In this document: positions 12,564 through 24,681 of the stretch, piece after piece | How the letters are laid out: each line of letters starts with the position of its first letter | Numbering within the stretch: the stretch's first letter is position 1 | Source of the DNA: Aplysia californica | Lineage: Eukaryota; Mollusca; Gastropoda; Aplysiida; Aplysiidae | DNA length: 64,000 bases | NCBI RefSeq assembly: GCF_000002075.1 | Contig: NW_004797468.1 | Location: 630,992-694,991 of the forward strand | Reading direction: 5' to 3' | Notes under the pieces: generated by a model | What the model was told of the DNA's origin: nothing | Database searches by the model: none | Seen by the model: the letters and a program-made list of their open reading frames with translations, nothing else | Program-made: the position numbers and the translations under genes

Positions 12564-12631
12564 GAGAATACGACCCTCCGGGTTGCTTTGAGCTATTTAC
12601 AGTATTAACATGGATAGCCCGAATTCCTCAG

Positions 12632-13128
12632 GACCGGCCTCATTAGTTCAGGGGAAATCTTGGACCGGCCTCATTACTTCAGGGGATATCTTGGACCGGC
12701 CTCATTATTTCAAGGGATATCTTGGACCGGCCTCATTAGTTCAAGGGATATCTTGGACCGGCCTCATTAGTTCAAGGGATATCTTGGACCGGCCTCATTA
12801 GTTCAAGGGATATCTTGGACCGGCCTCATTAGTTCAAGGGATATCTTGGACCGGCCTCATTAGTTCAAGGGATATCTTGGACCGGCCTCATTAGTTCAAG
12901 GGATATCTTGGACCGGCCTCATTAGTTCAAGGGATATCTTGGACCGGCCTCATTAGTTCAGGGGATATCTTGGACCGGCCTCATTAGTTCAAGGGATATC
13001 TTGGACCGGCCTCATTAGTTCAAGGGATATCTTGGACCGGCCTCATTAGTTCAAGGGATATCTTGGACCGGCCTCAATAGTTCAAGGGATATCTTGGACC
13101 GGCCTCATTAGTTCAAGGGATATCTTAC
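12632..13128 (+). repeat. 31-bp minisatellite, 16 copies
   Basis: Unit gaccggcctcattagttcaa plus gggatatcttg, near-identical copies of constant length. Confidence 0.97.
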
Positions 13129-13761
13129 AAAGGTAAAGAAGAAAAAAACTGAATTGCAAGCACAGTTCAAAAGATGCGAGATTTCAAGTCTTCTGTATTC
13201 GACCTATCCGTGTTTTACTGCAGATAGGCTTTATAAAAAATGCAAAGAGAGATGAAAAACCATCTCAATTACATTTACATGACAGTATTGACAATTTACA
13301 AAGCATTACGCCATGGGAACACAATGAATTTAGTCAAGTTCCCAAAAGACTGGCCGCTGTTTTGATGCGACAAATCACAACCATAACAGTACTTCACCAC
13401 AAAAAGTTATTTCACAAAGTTGGAAAAGAAAAACCAAGACCTAAATTAGGAAAAATTCCCACAGATATGTTATGTATACGGCATCAACAAAAGGGTAATG
13501 AGAATCATTTTGGACAACTCATCAGATGCACAATAATCGAGGACAATTTTTGTTTTTAATTTTTGTTAAAAAAAAAAAAAAACCCAAATTATCTGATGAT
13601 AGTCTTGGTCAAGGCACAAACAATGCAGTACAACTTCTCAACAGGCCCCCACTTTTGCCATGGTGCAACTGGCAACATTCTGATAATTATCTACCCAAAA
13701 AAAGAAGAATACAACACAAGAGGACATTACGAACAATCCCAGGCCCTAAACAAGAGAAGAG
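13129..13761. other. Unassigned sequence
   Basis: No exon could be supported; a few short frames and an A-run at 13568-13582. Confidence 0.35.
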
Positions 13762-13950
13762 CTAAGTTTAGCTTTAGTAAGTGTTTTACGGCACTTGCAA
13801 CACAATAAGGTTATAATATAAATGCTGAAAATTAGAGGTGTGACAAGAGAGTAACAAACACAAACAAAGTAGGGGAGATAAAGACAGTAGACATTTGATA
13901 GGAAAGAAGAAGCAAAGCACACCAGAGCACCCGCCAACCACTCACAGAGT
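13762..13950 (+). repeat. Dispersed repeat B, copy 3
   Basis: gtttagctttagtaagtgtt, acggcacttgcaacacaata, gtgtgacaagagagtaacaa, ccagagcacccgccaaccac. A second start of the same repeat follows at about 13961-14030. A 210-codon minus-strand frame over this stretch is mostly repeat sequence. Confidence 0.75.
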
Positions 13951-14030
13951 AGTGCTGATTGATGATTCAGTAGATGTTTTACGGCACTATCGACACAATT
14001 TAGGTCATTTAAGCGCCAACAGGTTTCACT

Positions 14031-15215
14031 ACAGAGTAGTGCTTCAACCCAGAAACAGGTACCAGATGGTTTTACTATACACCCTTTGAACCCGTGAGGC
14101 CGAAAAACCGGTCCGCGTAATATGTTGCTGTATACCGTAAGGCTGATTGATAATGAGTATAGGGAAGGAAATAGGAGAGGTGTGAACACAAGTGAAGATG
14201 AAGTTTGTGCTAGATATAGGCCTAGATCTACAATCAGGTGTTTCCCATGCTCAGACCTATGACCCAATGCTTCCCGGTGGCAGTTCAGGCCCGTCACGCT
14301 AACGTCAAAGATGACACAACGTAGATTTAGACCGATAGGCATACAGCTGACATAGACCCTCCTAGGTCTACACAACAAGCTTCAAATAGTGGCACCCCTC
14401 CCCCCGTGGCCGTGCCCCGTCCTGACACCACACACCCTGATGTTGATACTCAGGATGGGCGGACTGATGACTTGAATGATATTCCAGTTATTATATAAAA
14501 TTTGTCAGATATCTTTTCCTAGTGACTCTTCAACATTTGTCAGTTGATACAACATCTATTTCTTGCAGAGACAAAGATATAAAGGCATACATATCGACTG
14601 AATGTACCAAGCACCTAAATGTTATGTAAAAGGTTTTTTCGCGATTTTGCCACATTTTCACAAACTCATAAAATTTCACACGATAAAAGTATCACAACAT
14701 TTTTGTTTGATTTGTTGAGTATGTTTCAATGTCATTGTTTGTGGAAAACTTCCAAGCTGTACACAAAATGATAAGCTCACTGTGAGGTTTTGACGATGGT
14801 CCCGAAAGCCTGGCATTCTTCAGTTCCCCTGCTGAGAAATGCCTGGCAGTGAGTGAGTTCAAGGTCACTGTATCTTTTTCCCCTGGCAATTTCCTTACAT
14901 AGCTTTGACAGTTCAGTGTATCGTATGTGACACAGACAAGTCAACAATGCGTCTGAATACGTGATTTAGCAATTACATTAATAGGTCCTCTAAATTGCAT
15001 AATTTGAATATATACACTTTACTAGTATTCTTTTCGAACTGTCTGATGAGCTATACTCCCCACTAAATTGCAAAAATTGACATTTCATATACATTACATC
15101 TGTGACGGTCAATGTTTCCAATGATCAACAGCAGTGTTTTCTAAATCACAGTTCAATAGAGGTCACTCTGAGACAAAAGAACACATAGCACAGCAGCATC
15201 CTGACAGACGAACAT
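14031..15215. other. RCHY1 3' flank / possible 3' untranslated region
   Basis: Unique-looking AT-rich sequence downstream of the RCHY1 stop. No arrays or transposon ends seen, and no good polyadenylation hexamer, so the transcript end is unplaced. Confidence 0.35.
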
Positions 15216-15290
15216 TTAAACCTCGGTCGTGTTGTAGCCGCCACACTGTAGACACTTTAGGCCCTCTGTGTTAAAAGGTACTTCACTGTT
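15216..15290 (-). CDS. RCHY1: RCHY1 exon 8: last coding exon with stop
   Basis: 75 nt: [20 protein letters not shown], then TTEV and TAA. C264/C267 complete the C-terminal zinc ribbon (human GMKCKICESYNT). The protein stops about 10 residues earlier than human. No clear AATAAA was seen in the following several hundred bases, so the 3' end is unplaced. Confidence 0.9.
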   Translation of the reverse strand, partial: NSEVPFNTEGLKCLQCGGYNTTEV

Positions 15291-18200
15291 CTGTGGGGAG
15301 AAATGACGGCGGCAAATAAAGATTTGGAAATCAGCAAGGGGCACACACTTAAAGTACATTATAAAAAATATTTTCCAATAGTTGTACTGAATGTGATATA
15401 GCAGCCCTTAGCTTTCAATCATAGACTTTTTAGAAATTCATTCCTCAGTAGCTTTTGCCCCAATTGACCAACTTGGTGGAGTCAGTATTACTAACATATC
15501 AAAAAGTGATTTTCAAAAATTTTGTGACTTAGGCGGTTGAATCAAGCGGCTAGCGATCTATATTTTTTTTACTCAACTTTTTCACTGGTCCATGAATAAC
15601 AAATTGTCAGCTTCCTTCTGCAATCCCCAGAATTAATAAATCAGTTTCCAGGAGTTTCCAGCTACAGCTGTTGTTCAAATAAAGACACAAAGGGGCATCT
15701 TACAATATAGTTTCATTTGTATCATCATGTCCTTCCTGATTTTTAAATGAAAAGACTTTGAGTGACAAAGTCACGGTTCTCATAATGGGAGCGATCCTTT
15801 TTTCTTTACCTTTCTATGAAGAACATTTTCCAAATGAGTCAGGCACTAGAGGAGTGACGCTAAAACAAAAAGTAACTGTAGATAGGGCCTACCTTGTGGC
15901 AATCCTGACATAAAATCTTGAGTCTCACGTTCTGGAGATCAGGAGGGAGCCTCACGGCAGCGCAGTACTCGTCCCTTATCTTCCAGTAGTCCGACATGTC
16001 CTCCAGAGATTGACGGCACAAAGGACATTGATAAAGGCTGAAAGGTCAAATGAGACAAACAGTGCAGAATTTGGTGACTACAGATAATGCCAGACCTCAT
16101 ACAGATTCATCGTTCGCAGGGCTAATTATGACAACTGAGCAAAGTAAATATGAAAAGTAAGGGTCATACAGAATTTCCAAGCAACTAACAAAGGGGACTT
16201 TCATTTGGGGGTTACCAGTTCATGTTGACAGGCATATACGTTTGACTCTACACCATTATCAATACTATTACAGAACATTAAAGATATACAAAAGGAACAA
16301 TAAGAACATTTATAACTTATATTGAGTACATGAAAGAAGGTTATACAAGATGCCTCAGGGTTGAAAAAAAAAGCTTATCCAGGAAAAAAAAGTCTGCTCC
16401 TTATAAAAATTGAAATACACAAGTAAGAATTCCTTCTCAACTGACAAAGAAAAATATTTTGCAAGACCTTTTCATACATAAATTATTTCCTTTGTAGAAC
16501 AGAAAGTTCATATTACATGATGTTAGATAATTCTACAAGTGTGCAAGAAAATGAAAAGTTCCTTGATGACCTAAAACGCCTGAGCTTTCCCCCCACTCCC
16601 ATAAACAGAAGCCAAACACGTGATATCACAGTAGAATTCTGACACAACGTCATGTCTGTTTCAAATAGTTTCCTCTATTTGTTAAAGAGTACAAACTATG
16701 ACCAAGACAAGGACAAGTGTATTACACAACAGTACAAACTATGACCAAGACAAGTGTATTACACAACAGTACAAACTATGACCAAGACAAGGACAAGTGT
16801 ATTACACAACAGTACAAACTATGACCAAGGACAAGGACAAGAGTATTACACAACAGTACAAACTATGACCAAGGACAAGGACAAGTGTATTACACAACAG
16901 TACAAACTATGACCAAGGACAAGAGTATTACACAACAGTACAAACTATGACCAAGGCACGGACAAGTGTATTACACAACAGTACAAACTATGACCAAGAC
17001 AAGTGTATTACACAACAGTACAAACTATGACCAAGACAAGGACAAGTGTATTACACAACAGTACAAACTATGACCAAGGCACGGACAAGTGTATTACACA
17101 ACAGTACAAACTATGACCAAGACAAGGACAAGTGTATTACACAACAGTACAAACTATGACGAAGGCACGGACAAATGTATTACACAACAGTACAAACTAT
17201 GACGAAGGCACGGACAAGTGTATTACACAACAGTGCAAACTATGACGAAGGCACGGACAAGTGTATTACACAACAGTACAAACTATGACCAAGGACAAGA
17301 GTATTACACAACAGTACAAACTATGACCAAGGCACGGACAAGTGTATTACACAACAGTACAAACTATGACCAAGACAAGGACTATTGTATTACACAACAG
17401 TACAAACTATGACCAAGACAAGGACAAGTGTATTACACAACAGTACAAACTATGACCAAGACAAGGACAAGTGTATTACACAACAGTACAAACTATGACC
17501 AAGGACAAGGACAAGAGTATTACACAACAGTACAAACTATGACCAAGGACAAGGACAAGTGTATTACACAACAGTACAAACTATGACCAAGGACAAGAGT
17601 ATTACACAACAGTACAAACTATGACCAAGGCACGGACAAGTGTATTACACAACAGTACAAACTATGACCAAGACAAGGACTATTGTATTACACAACAGTA
17701 CAAACTATGACCAAGACAAGGACAAGTGTATTACACAACAGTACAAACTATGACCAAGACAAGGACTATTGTATTACACAACAGTACAAACTATGACCAA
17801 GGACAAGGACAAGTGTATTACACAACAGTACAAACTATGACCAAGGAAAGAGTATTACACAACAGTACAAACTATGACCAAGGAAAGAGTATTACACAAC
17901 AGTACAAACTATGACCAAGGAAAGAGTATTACACAACAGTACAAACTATGACCAAGGAAAGAGTATTACACAACAGTACAAACTATGACCAAGGAAAGAG
18001 TATTACACAACAGTACAAACTATGACCAAGGAAAGAGTATTACACAACAGTACAAACTATGACCAAGACAAGGACAAGTGTATTACACAACAGTACAAAC
18101 TATGACCAAGGACTATTGTATTACACAACAGTACAAACTATGACCAAGGACAAGAGTATTACACAACAGTACAAACTATGACCAAGACAAGGACAAGTGT

Positions 18201-19341
18201 ATTACACAACAGTACAAACTATGACCAAGGACAAGTGTATTACACAACAGTACAAACTATGACCAAGGACAAGAGTATTACACAACAGTACAAACTATGA
18301 CCAAGACAAGGACAAGTGTATTACACAACAGTACAAACTATGACCAAGGACAAGAGTATTACACAACAGTACAAACTATGACCAAGGCACGGACAAGTGT
18401 ATTACACAACAGTCTCTCATCTAACTCACCCTTGAGCATAGATACTTCTCAGACATTCCCTGGGGAGACAGAAAAATCAAAATGTGAGACATAGGATTAT
18501 GATACCACACTTTGGGAAGGAGTGGGCACTTTCGCATTCACACTGTAATCATTTCAAACAGCATTGCCAACTTTCAAGCCCATCACGTTCTCGACAGATG
18601 AGGTCAGAAGAAGGGATGTGATGTAACGCTGTAAATGATATCATGGGGTCACTTCTAATGAAGGGGAGAAATGCGTGAAAAGAGGGGGAGGAGGGGGGCG
18701 GAGGGGGGCCTGAGGAGATATAATAACTGCATGGACTAGTGAATTATGAAATTTACACGCCACACCCACATTTACACAGACTTTCTTTTTGGCACACAGG
18801 TGAACTCTGCCACGCAGGTCAGCAGTAAGCAGCCATTTTTTTAAATTTGATAAATCACTTGTTCCTCTAATGAGGTCATGGCCTCGAATTGTCTTACAAA
18901 AGCCAGACAATTCACACCCTCTCTTTCCCTTCCCTAATGCAGCATTTGAACGGGTACTGTTTCAGTATGCTATCAAATGATAGTGACAATGTCATATTGA
19001 CTGTAAAAATTCTCTCTGAAATCTCAACCCTTTGATTCTCACTAGCACCTAAAGCGAAGCATATCACACAGACATACGCACACACAGAGATTCATTTTTT
19101 TCCCATAAACTTTCACTGTGTCGAGACATGGTGCAAAAGCTTTTCCAAGCAATCTTTTCCGACAAAAATAGAACTTTATCTACTTTTGGACAAAACAATT
19201 TGTGATCATCAGCATCGATAAGCTTCTTTGTAATTTGTAGCAGTAAAACTGTTCTTCCGCCTCCACTGAGAGCTATCAGAAATATCTCCACAGCATTTAA
19301 AGGTCTTTACAATCCAATGGTGTATTCTCTTTCATAAATAT

Positions 19342-19386
<45 letters not shown>

Positions 19387-22300
19387 TCCTATTCTAAGAA
19401 CAGCAGTTTTCCTAATGAGCGCCATTATTGCTTTATGAAATTCTGAATTGGGCACAGAAACCAGAACCAGAGCCTGCAGGTAAAGGCATGTGTCATTGTG
19501 TACAGCACAAAGGGGAAAAAGGACATAATCATACAAGTACACCCGACGACAATTGAAATACAGCAGCGCCTGTTCAGCTGTCACTTACTGGTGTATCATG
19601 TGGCCACAGCGGGGGATGTGCATGCCCAGACGCGAGGTGTGCAGGTACTCCTGGCAGATGGGGCAGCTTGACTGGGACATGTTCTCCACACACTGGTGAG
19701 TATACAAAGGTCATCACAGGGTCATTCAGAACTTACTTGACCTCCTACACACGTCAGAGGTCTCCACCACTCACTATGGGCTCACATGTTTGAGTTGCCA
19801 ACTTCTCAAGTGTGAAAAATACTTTTAACTTAGTCTAAGGATGAGGGAGAGTCAAAACTTATTTTTACCCAGCTAGCTTCTCTGTCCATGACTACATGTG
19901 GAAGGGTGAGCATGTGAGTGCCACAGCTCAGACTGGAAGCACGTCATTTCTTCCAACCCTGACCTCCTGAGGCTACTGTGAACAAGGGGACACCGCTCGG
20001 AAGTCCATAGCTGGTGTCAGGGCTACCCTGGAGGTATACTCCCAATCAGACGGCAAGAAATCTTGCCTTCTAACCAAGATTGGCCAAAACCGGTTCTATG
20101 AACCGGTCGCAACCGATTGAGTGCAGTAGGCCTCTGCACCCGCCCGTCTAGACCGAATCCAGGGCCAAAGTGGCGTGTTGGTGAGGACAGCCACACCTCA
20201 GCCACCAGGGTCCCCTTCTCTGGTCGTACGGGTCGCACCCCACAGTCAACAGGGTGCCTCGCGTTGAGGGGATTTGGGGTCTATTCTTTGCTGGACCGGA
20301 CCTTCCGTCGACAGAATGGAAAGAAAGATAGATGGATAGAAGACATAGCAAGAGCGGACAAAAGATGCCACCCCTACGTCAGAGAGCTAGTGACGTACGA
20401 GTGGCATCCCACCAGCGGGGGGGTTACACCCCCTGTTGATGGGACAGCCAACTATTTTTATTTTATTCCCCGGTCAGCTCGGGGAAGGACGAAAGAAGAA
20501 GGAAGAAAGACGATAGAAGACAGACGATACACCAAAGCAAGTGTCGCCCATGCGCACCTGAGCATATATGTCCATGGGCGACAAATCGCCAGTGAAGGGA
20601 TTGCGCCTCCTGCTGGCGGAGTAGTGGGTCTATTTATATCCCCCCGACCCACTGGAAGCATGCAGGCCCTATATACAAGGCTGACCTACTTCGACCGGGA
20701 AGCGCACAGGCCCTATATAAAGGGCTGACCTACTTCGACCGGGAAGCGCGCAGGCCCTATATAAAGGGCATAGATGCTGACCTTTTTCAATGGAAAATTC
20801 CAGTATTCCTTATATGGAAAATGACGTAGTCAATTACAGGTCAAAGTTATAAATAGTGACCAATGACTTTGCAAGTTACCTTGACCTCGTTGAGCGTCTC
20901 TTGGCCAAGATATCGATCGATAAAGTGATGCTGTCCAGCTGAGCGACTACACGCTATGTGTTATCACTTGTTCTGCTGTGCTAATGTACTAATTGTTGAG
21001 TTTGTCGCGCTTTGTGCTTTGTGTGTGTTTATTTGATCGCTTATCATTTTTGAATGACTCATTCTGTCAGCTTTAAGAAAACATATGGTGTTATAAGCCT
21101 TTTATCATCTGTTGAGCCATTAATGGTCATTTTTTAGAAGCAGGTACCTCAGCCGATACCCCCCGCCATACCCCCATGTTTACAACCGATCGGCTGTGGT
21201 GGCGGGGCATTTTTGGCGGGTTACTTTCGGTGAAACGCTGAGCGCTTCTAGGGTTCACAGAAAGCAACTGATTTCTCTCTCCTGAAAAAAAATGTATTTC
21301 TGGGCTTAGTGCATTTAAAAAGCTATCTGGCTGTATGTTTGTGTTTTGTTTTTTAGAATGTCACCCGTCAAAAGCGGAATCCTTTCGAAAATTCAGGCCG
21401 GCAAACTGGGGGAAAAAATGTACACCAGCAGACAATGCTCACCTTGTGATTTCCTTTAAGTTCTTTGCTGAGGCATGCATTACAGGTGTCACAGTGGTAG
21501 AATTTCTCTTTCGGCCCAACTCTGAGGAATGGAACAATGATGATACAACAATAAGAGAAGGAAACTGAAAGCAGAATAATATTAACCCAGTTACTTGCCC
21601 AACAGACAGGCACTGGAGCAAACATATAAAAAAGAAAAAGGTTTTCATTAGATACTGAAATTTGACAATTTTCCACAGTATATCACTGTTCACTCTTTCA
21701 GTTGCTAGGCATAATAAAAAATCTGTGAAAACTGAGCTGCAACTTACATTTTCTGTCATATATCCCTCTCACTTCAAATAACAATTTCCACAGACAGTAA
21801 CACACGATTGATTGAAATCTGACTTAGTGCCATGCCACAAATGCCAAGCTTCATTTCGAGAACTCATGTAAAATAAATATTCCATCATATTCGAATCACG
21901 CCAGTTACGAATTGTGTGCACAAGAAACTTATGAATAGATACTTTCCCTTCTTTCAGAGTAGGTTATTGCACATCACTGTTTATGAACTATGTATGTGTA
22001 TGGCTATGTATGTGTATGGCTATGTATGTGTATGGCTATGTATGTGTATGGCTATGTATGTGTATGGTTGAGTCGTTTAACACTCACTGACTACTGGGCC
22101 CTTTCACCAGCCACAAGCGTTGAAGACTGGCGTTTTTTAAAGTATTTCAAAACACCACCACAACTCTCAGAATTACCCTATTGTAATTATTTTGTGACAC
22201 AGTAAAGTTACATTCGAGCTTAATCTAATACAAAAAAACTAAAGTATACTTTAACTTTTTAAAATCTGCATGAATATGATTTTCCGAAAAATTTCCAGAG

Positions 22301-24649
22301 ACATGACAGATTGGATGAAATTCGCAAAAACAAAAATAAAAGTTCATGCGACTTCTTCGACCGCTACTGTCAAATTACTATCAGCGGTATAGAAAAAACA
22401 TGGCGCAAATTCTGGTCAGTTCAACCCCAGTTGGGGAGACTGTCCTTCACCTTCAATTACTTAAAAACTATAGACCCCAGAGATACGAAACTAAGTTTAA
22501 GTAGGTCAGGGCTGGCCAAACAAGGACACGAGACAGATCACACGACTCGTGCATCATAGCAACAAAAAAATTCCACAGTTGATCAGCAGGGCCTGCAGGA
22601 AGCGTCGCGGCGGGAATCACGCAACTGTTGCGGGTTCGTCTGAAGTGAGTTAAAGGCAGGAGACATAGAAATCTAGGAAATGACATTTGAGAGGATATAG
22701 AAACTGAACTTGAGCACTGTGAAAGTGAAGTCATTCCATGGTCTAAAAAGCTATAAGTAGTCTAAATGGCCATCTTCGACAGGCGGCCATCTTAAACTGT
22801 GTCATTATAATGTAAAAAATATGCAAGGGAGGAAATGGAAAGTGGTCGTTTGTCAAGGTTAAAGCCTTCTATAGATGGCTGTTAGAACACAATTGTGAGG
22901 CAGCGTGGTGGAATCAGGCGCTCCTCAAAATGGTCAAAGTGAAGAAAATGGCATTTTTCCGCTGGTTTGGGAATTTTTATAGAATTTTCGTTTTTTGGCT
23001 CAACACTTTTCATGCCCTTTAAAGAACACATTTCCGCGTGGATTGTGCTGCAAAACGTTGATTTAAGGCATAAGAGATGTAAATTTTCAGTTTCCATGGG
23101 CTCTCAAGCATAGGAAATAACTCAACTTCGGCAGCCATTTTCTCGGTAACTTTACTTCTGAAACCAGGCCACCCCACTTCCTTCAATCATCAATATCTTG
23201 ACTTGTATCCAAGATAAATAGATATTGTTTTCATCAAAAACAAGGCAAATGGACAAGCTTTAAGATTATACCAATAACTCCATATGCCCCCAAATTGACG
23301 AGAGCCTGATTCCACTGCGTCGTGACACACTTTGACTCTGTAATTATCAAGCAATTTTCAACTTACAATTTTAAAATTTCACATTGTGAACACATGGAAA
23401 GAGAAACGTCAGGAGCAAAGAGCTGAACATACCTGCAGATCCCACACTTGTCACAGTGGAACTGGTCTTTGTTTTTGTCATACAGACGACAAACTGGGCA
23501 AAAATACTCGCCAAACACAGCGGAACACTTCTCACACTTATTGCACACCTGTAAACACAGACAAAAGATGTTATTGCACACCTGTAAATACAGACAAAAG
23601 ATGTTATTGCACACCTGTAAACACAGACAAAAGATGTTATTGCACACCTGTAAACACAGACAAAAGATGTTATTGCACACCTGCAAACACAGACAAAAGA
23701 TGTTATTGCACACCTGTAAACACAGACAAAAGATGTTATTGCACACCTGCAAACACAGACAAAAGATGTAACAGAATGTATGCAAAGACACAACACATGG
23801 TTGAAAACAGTTTTGTGGTCAGTGACACCAGATACTGGGACTGTGTCGCAGGCGAGACTGCACGCGTGTTCCCAGTGCAGCCTCCTTTCAGTTGAGCCTG
23901 CACAAAATTAATCATAAATCATCTATCTGCTGGTTAGCTAAGGAGGATTCACCTTGGTCATACAAAGAGTATCATTAGCTAAGGAGGATTCCCCTTGGAG
24001 GTACAAAGAGTATCATTAGCTAAGGAGGATTCACCTTGGAGGTACAAAGAGTATCATTAGCTAAGGAGGATTCACCTTGGTCATACAAATAGTATCATTT
24101 ATCTTAAAATATTAAGCACACAGTAATATTTTTTCACCCATTATCTATGAAAAACAGCGAGTGAAGTGAACATCAATATCTGAAAATTATCCGAGGTCAC
24201 ATAACCTACTTGTAATTTTTACCTTCAAGTCAAAACTAACTGGCATAATCTGTAAACAAACAAAACCTCAAGTTTAAAAACGCCTGAAGTTTACAAAGGC
24301 ACCATTTTCAAGCGCTAATAATGCACTTTAAGACAGCTTCCAATAAAACCTTCATCTTGTCTTCAAGGGCTAAAAATATCAATACTTTCAGTAGATTGTT
24401 GGTTTTTTTCCGAATGACTTACCCCTTGCAGAGTTTCACATTTAACACACTGAATCTCCTGAACCATGTGACGGTTCATCTCATGGTTGCTCACTTCATC
24501 GTGGCAAAAGCGACAAGGGTAAAATTTGGAACAGCATGCAGCCTGCGAAAAGGAACAAAAATTTCAAAACAGTGAAGGTGCAGCACTAATCTCAAACAGT
24601 AGCAAGAGATCTTTTGAAATTTCCAAGCTACATGAATATAACGCACGCA

Positions 24650-24681
<32 letters not shown>

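Noticed and set aside
13746-14378. 210-codon minus frame
   Set aside because: Mostly the reverse complement of dispersed repeat B, seen also in non-coding copies elsewhere.
20117-20728. 203-codon plus frame in RCHY1 intron 4
   Set aside because: GC-rich stretch with few stops, no domain, ends in tandem repeat; kept only as an unexplained block.
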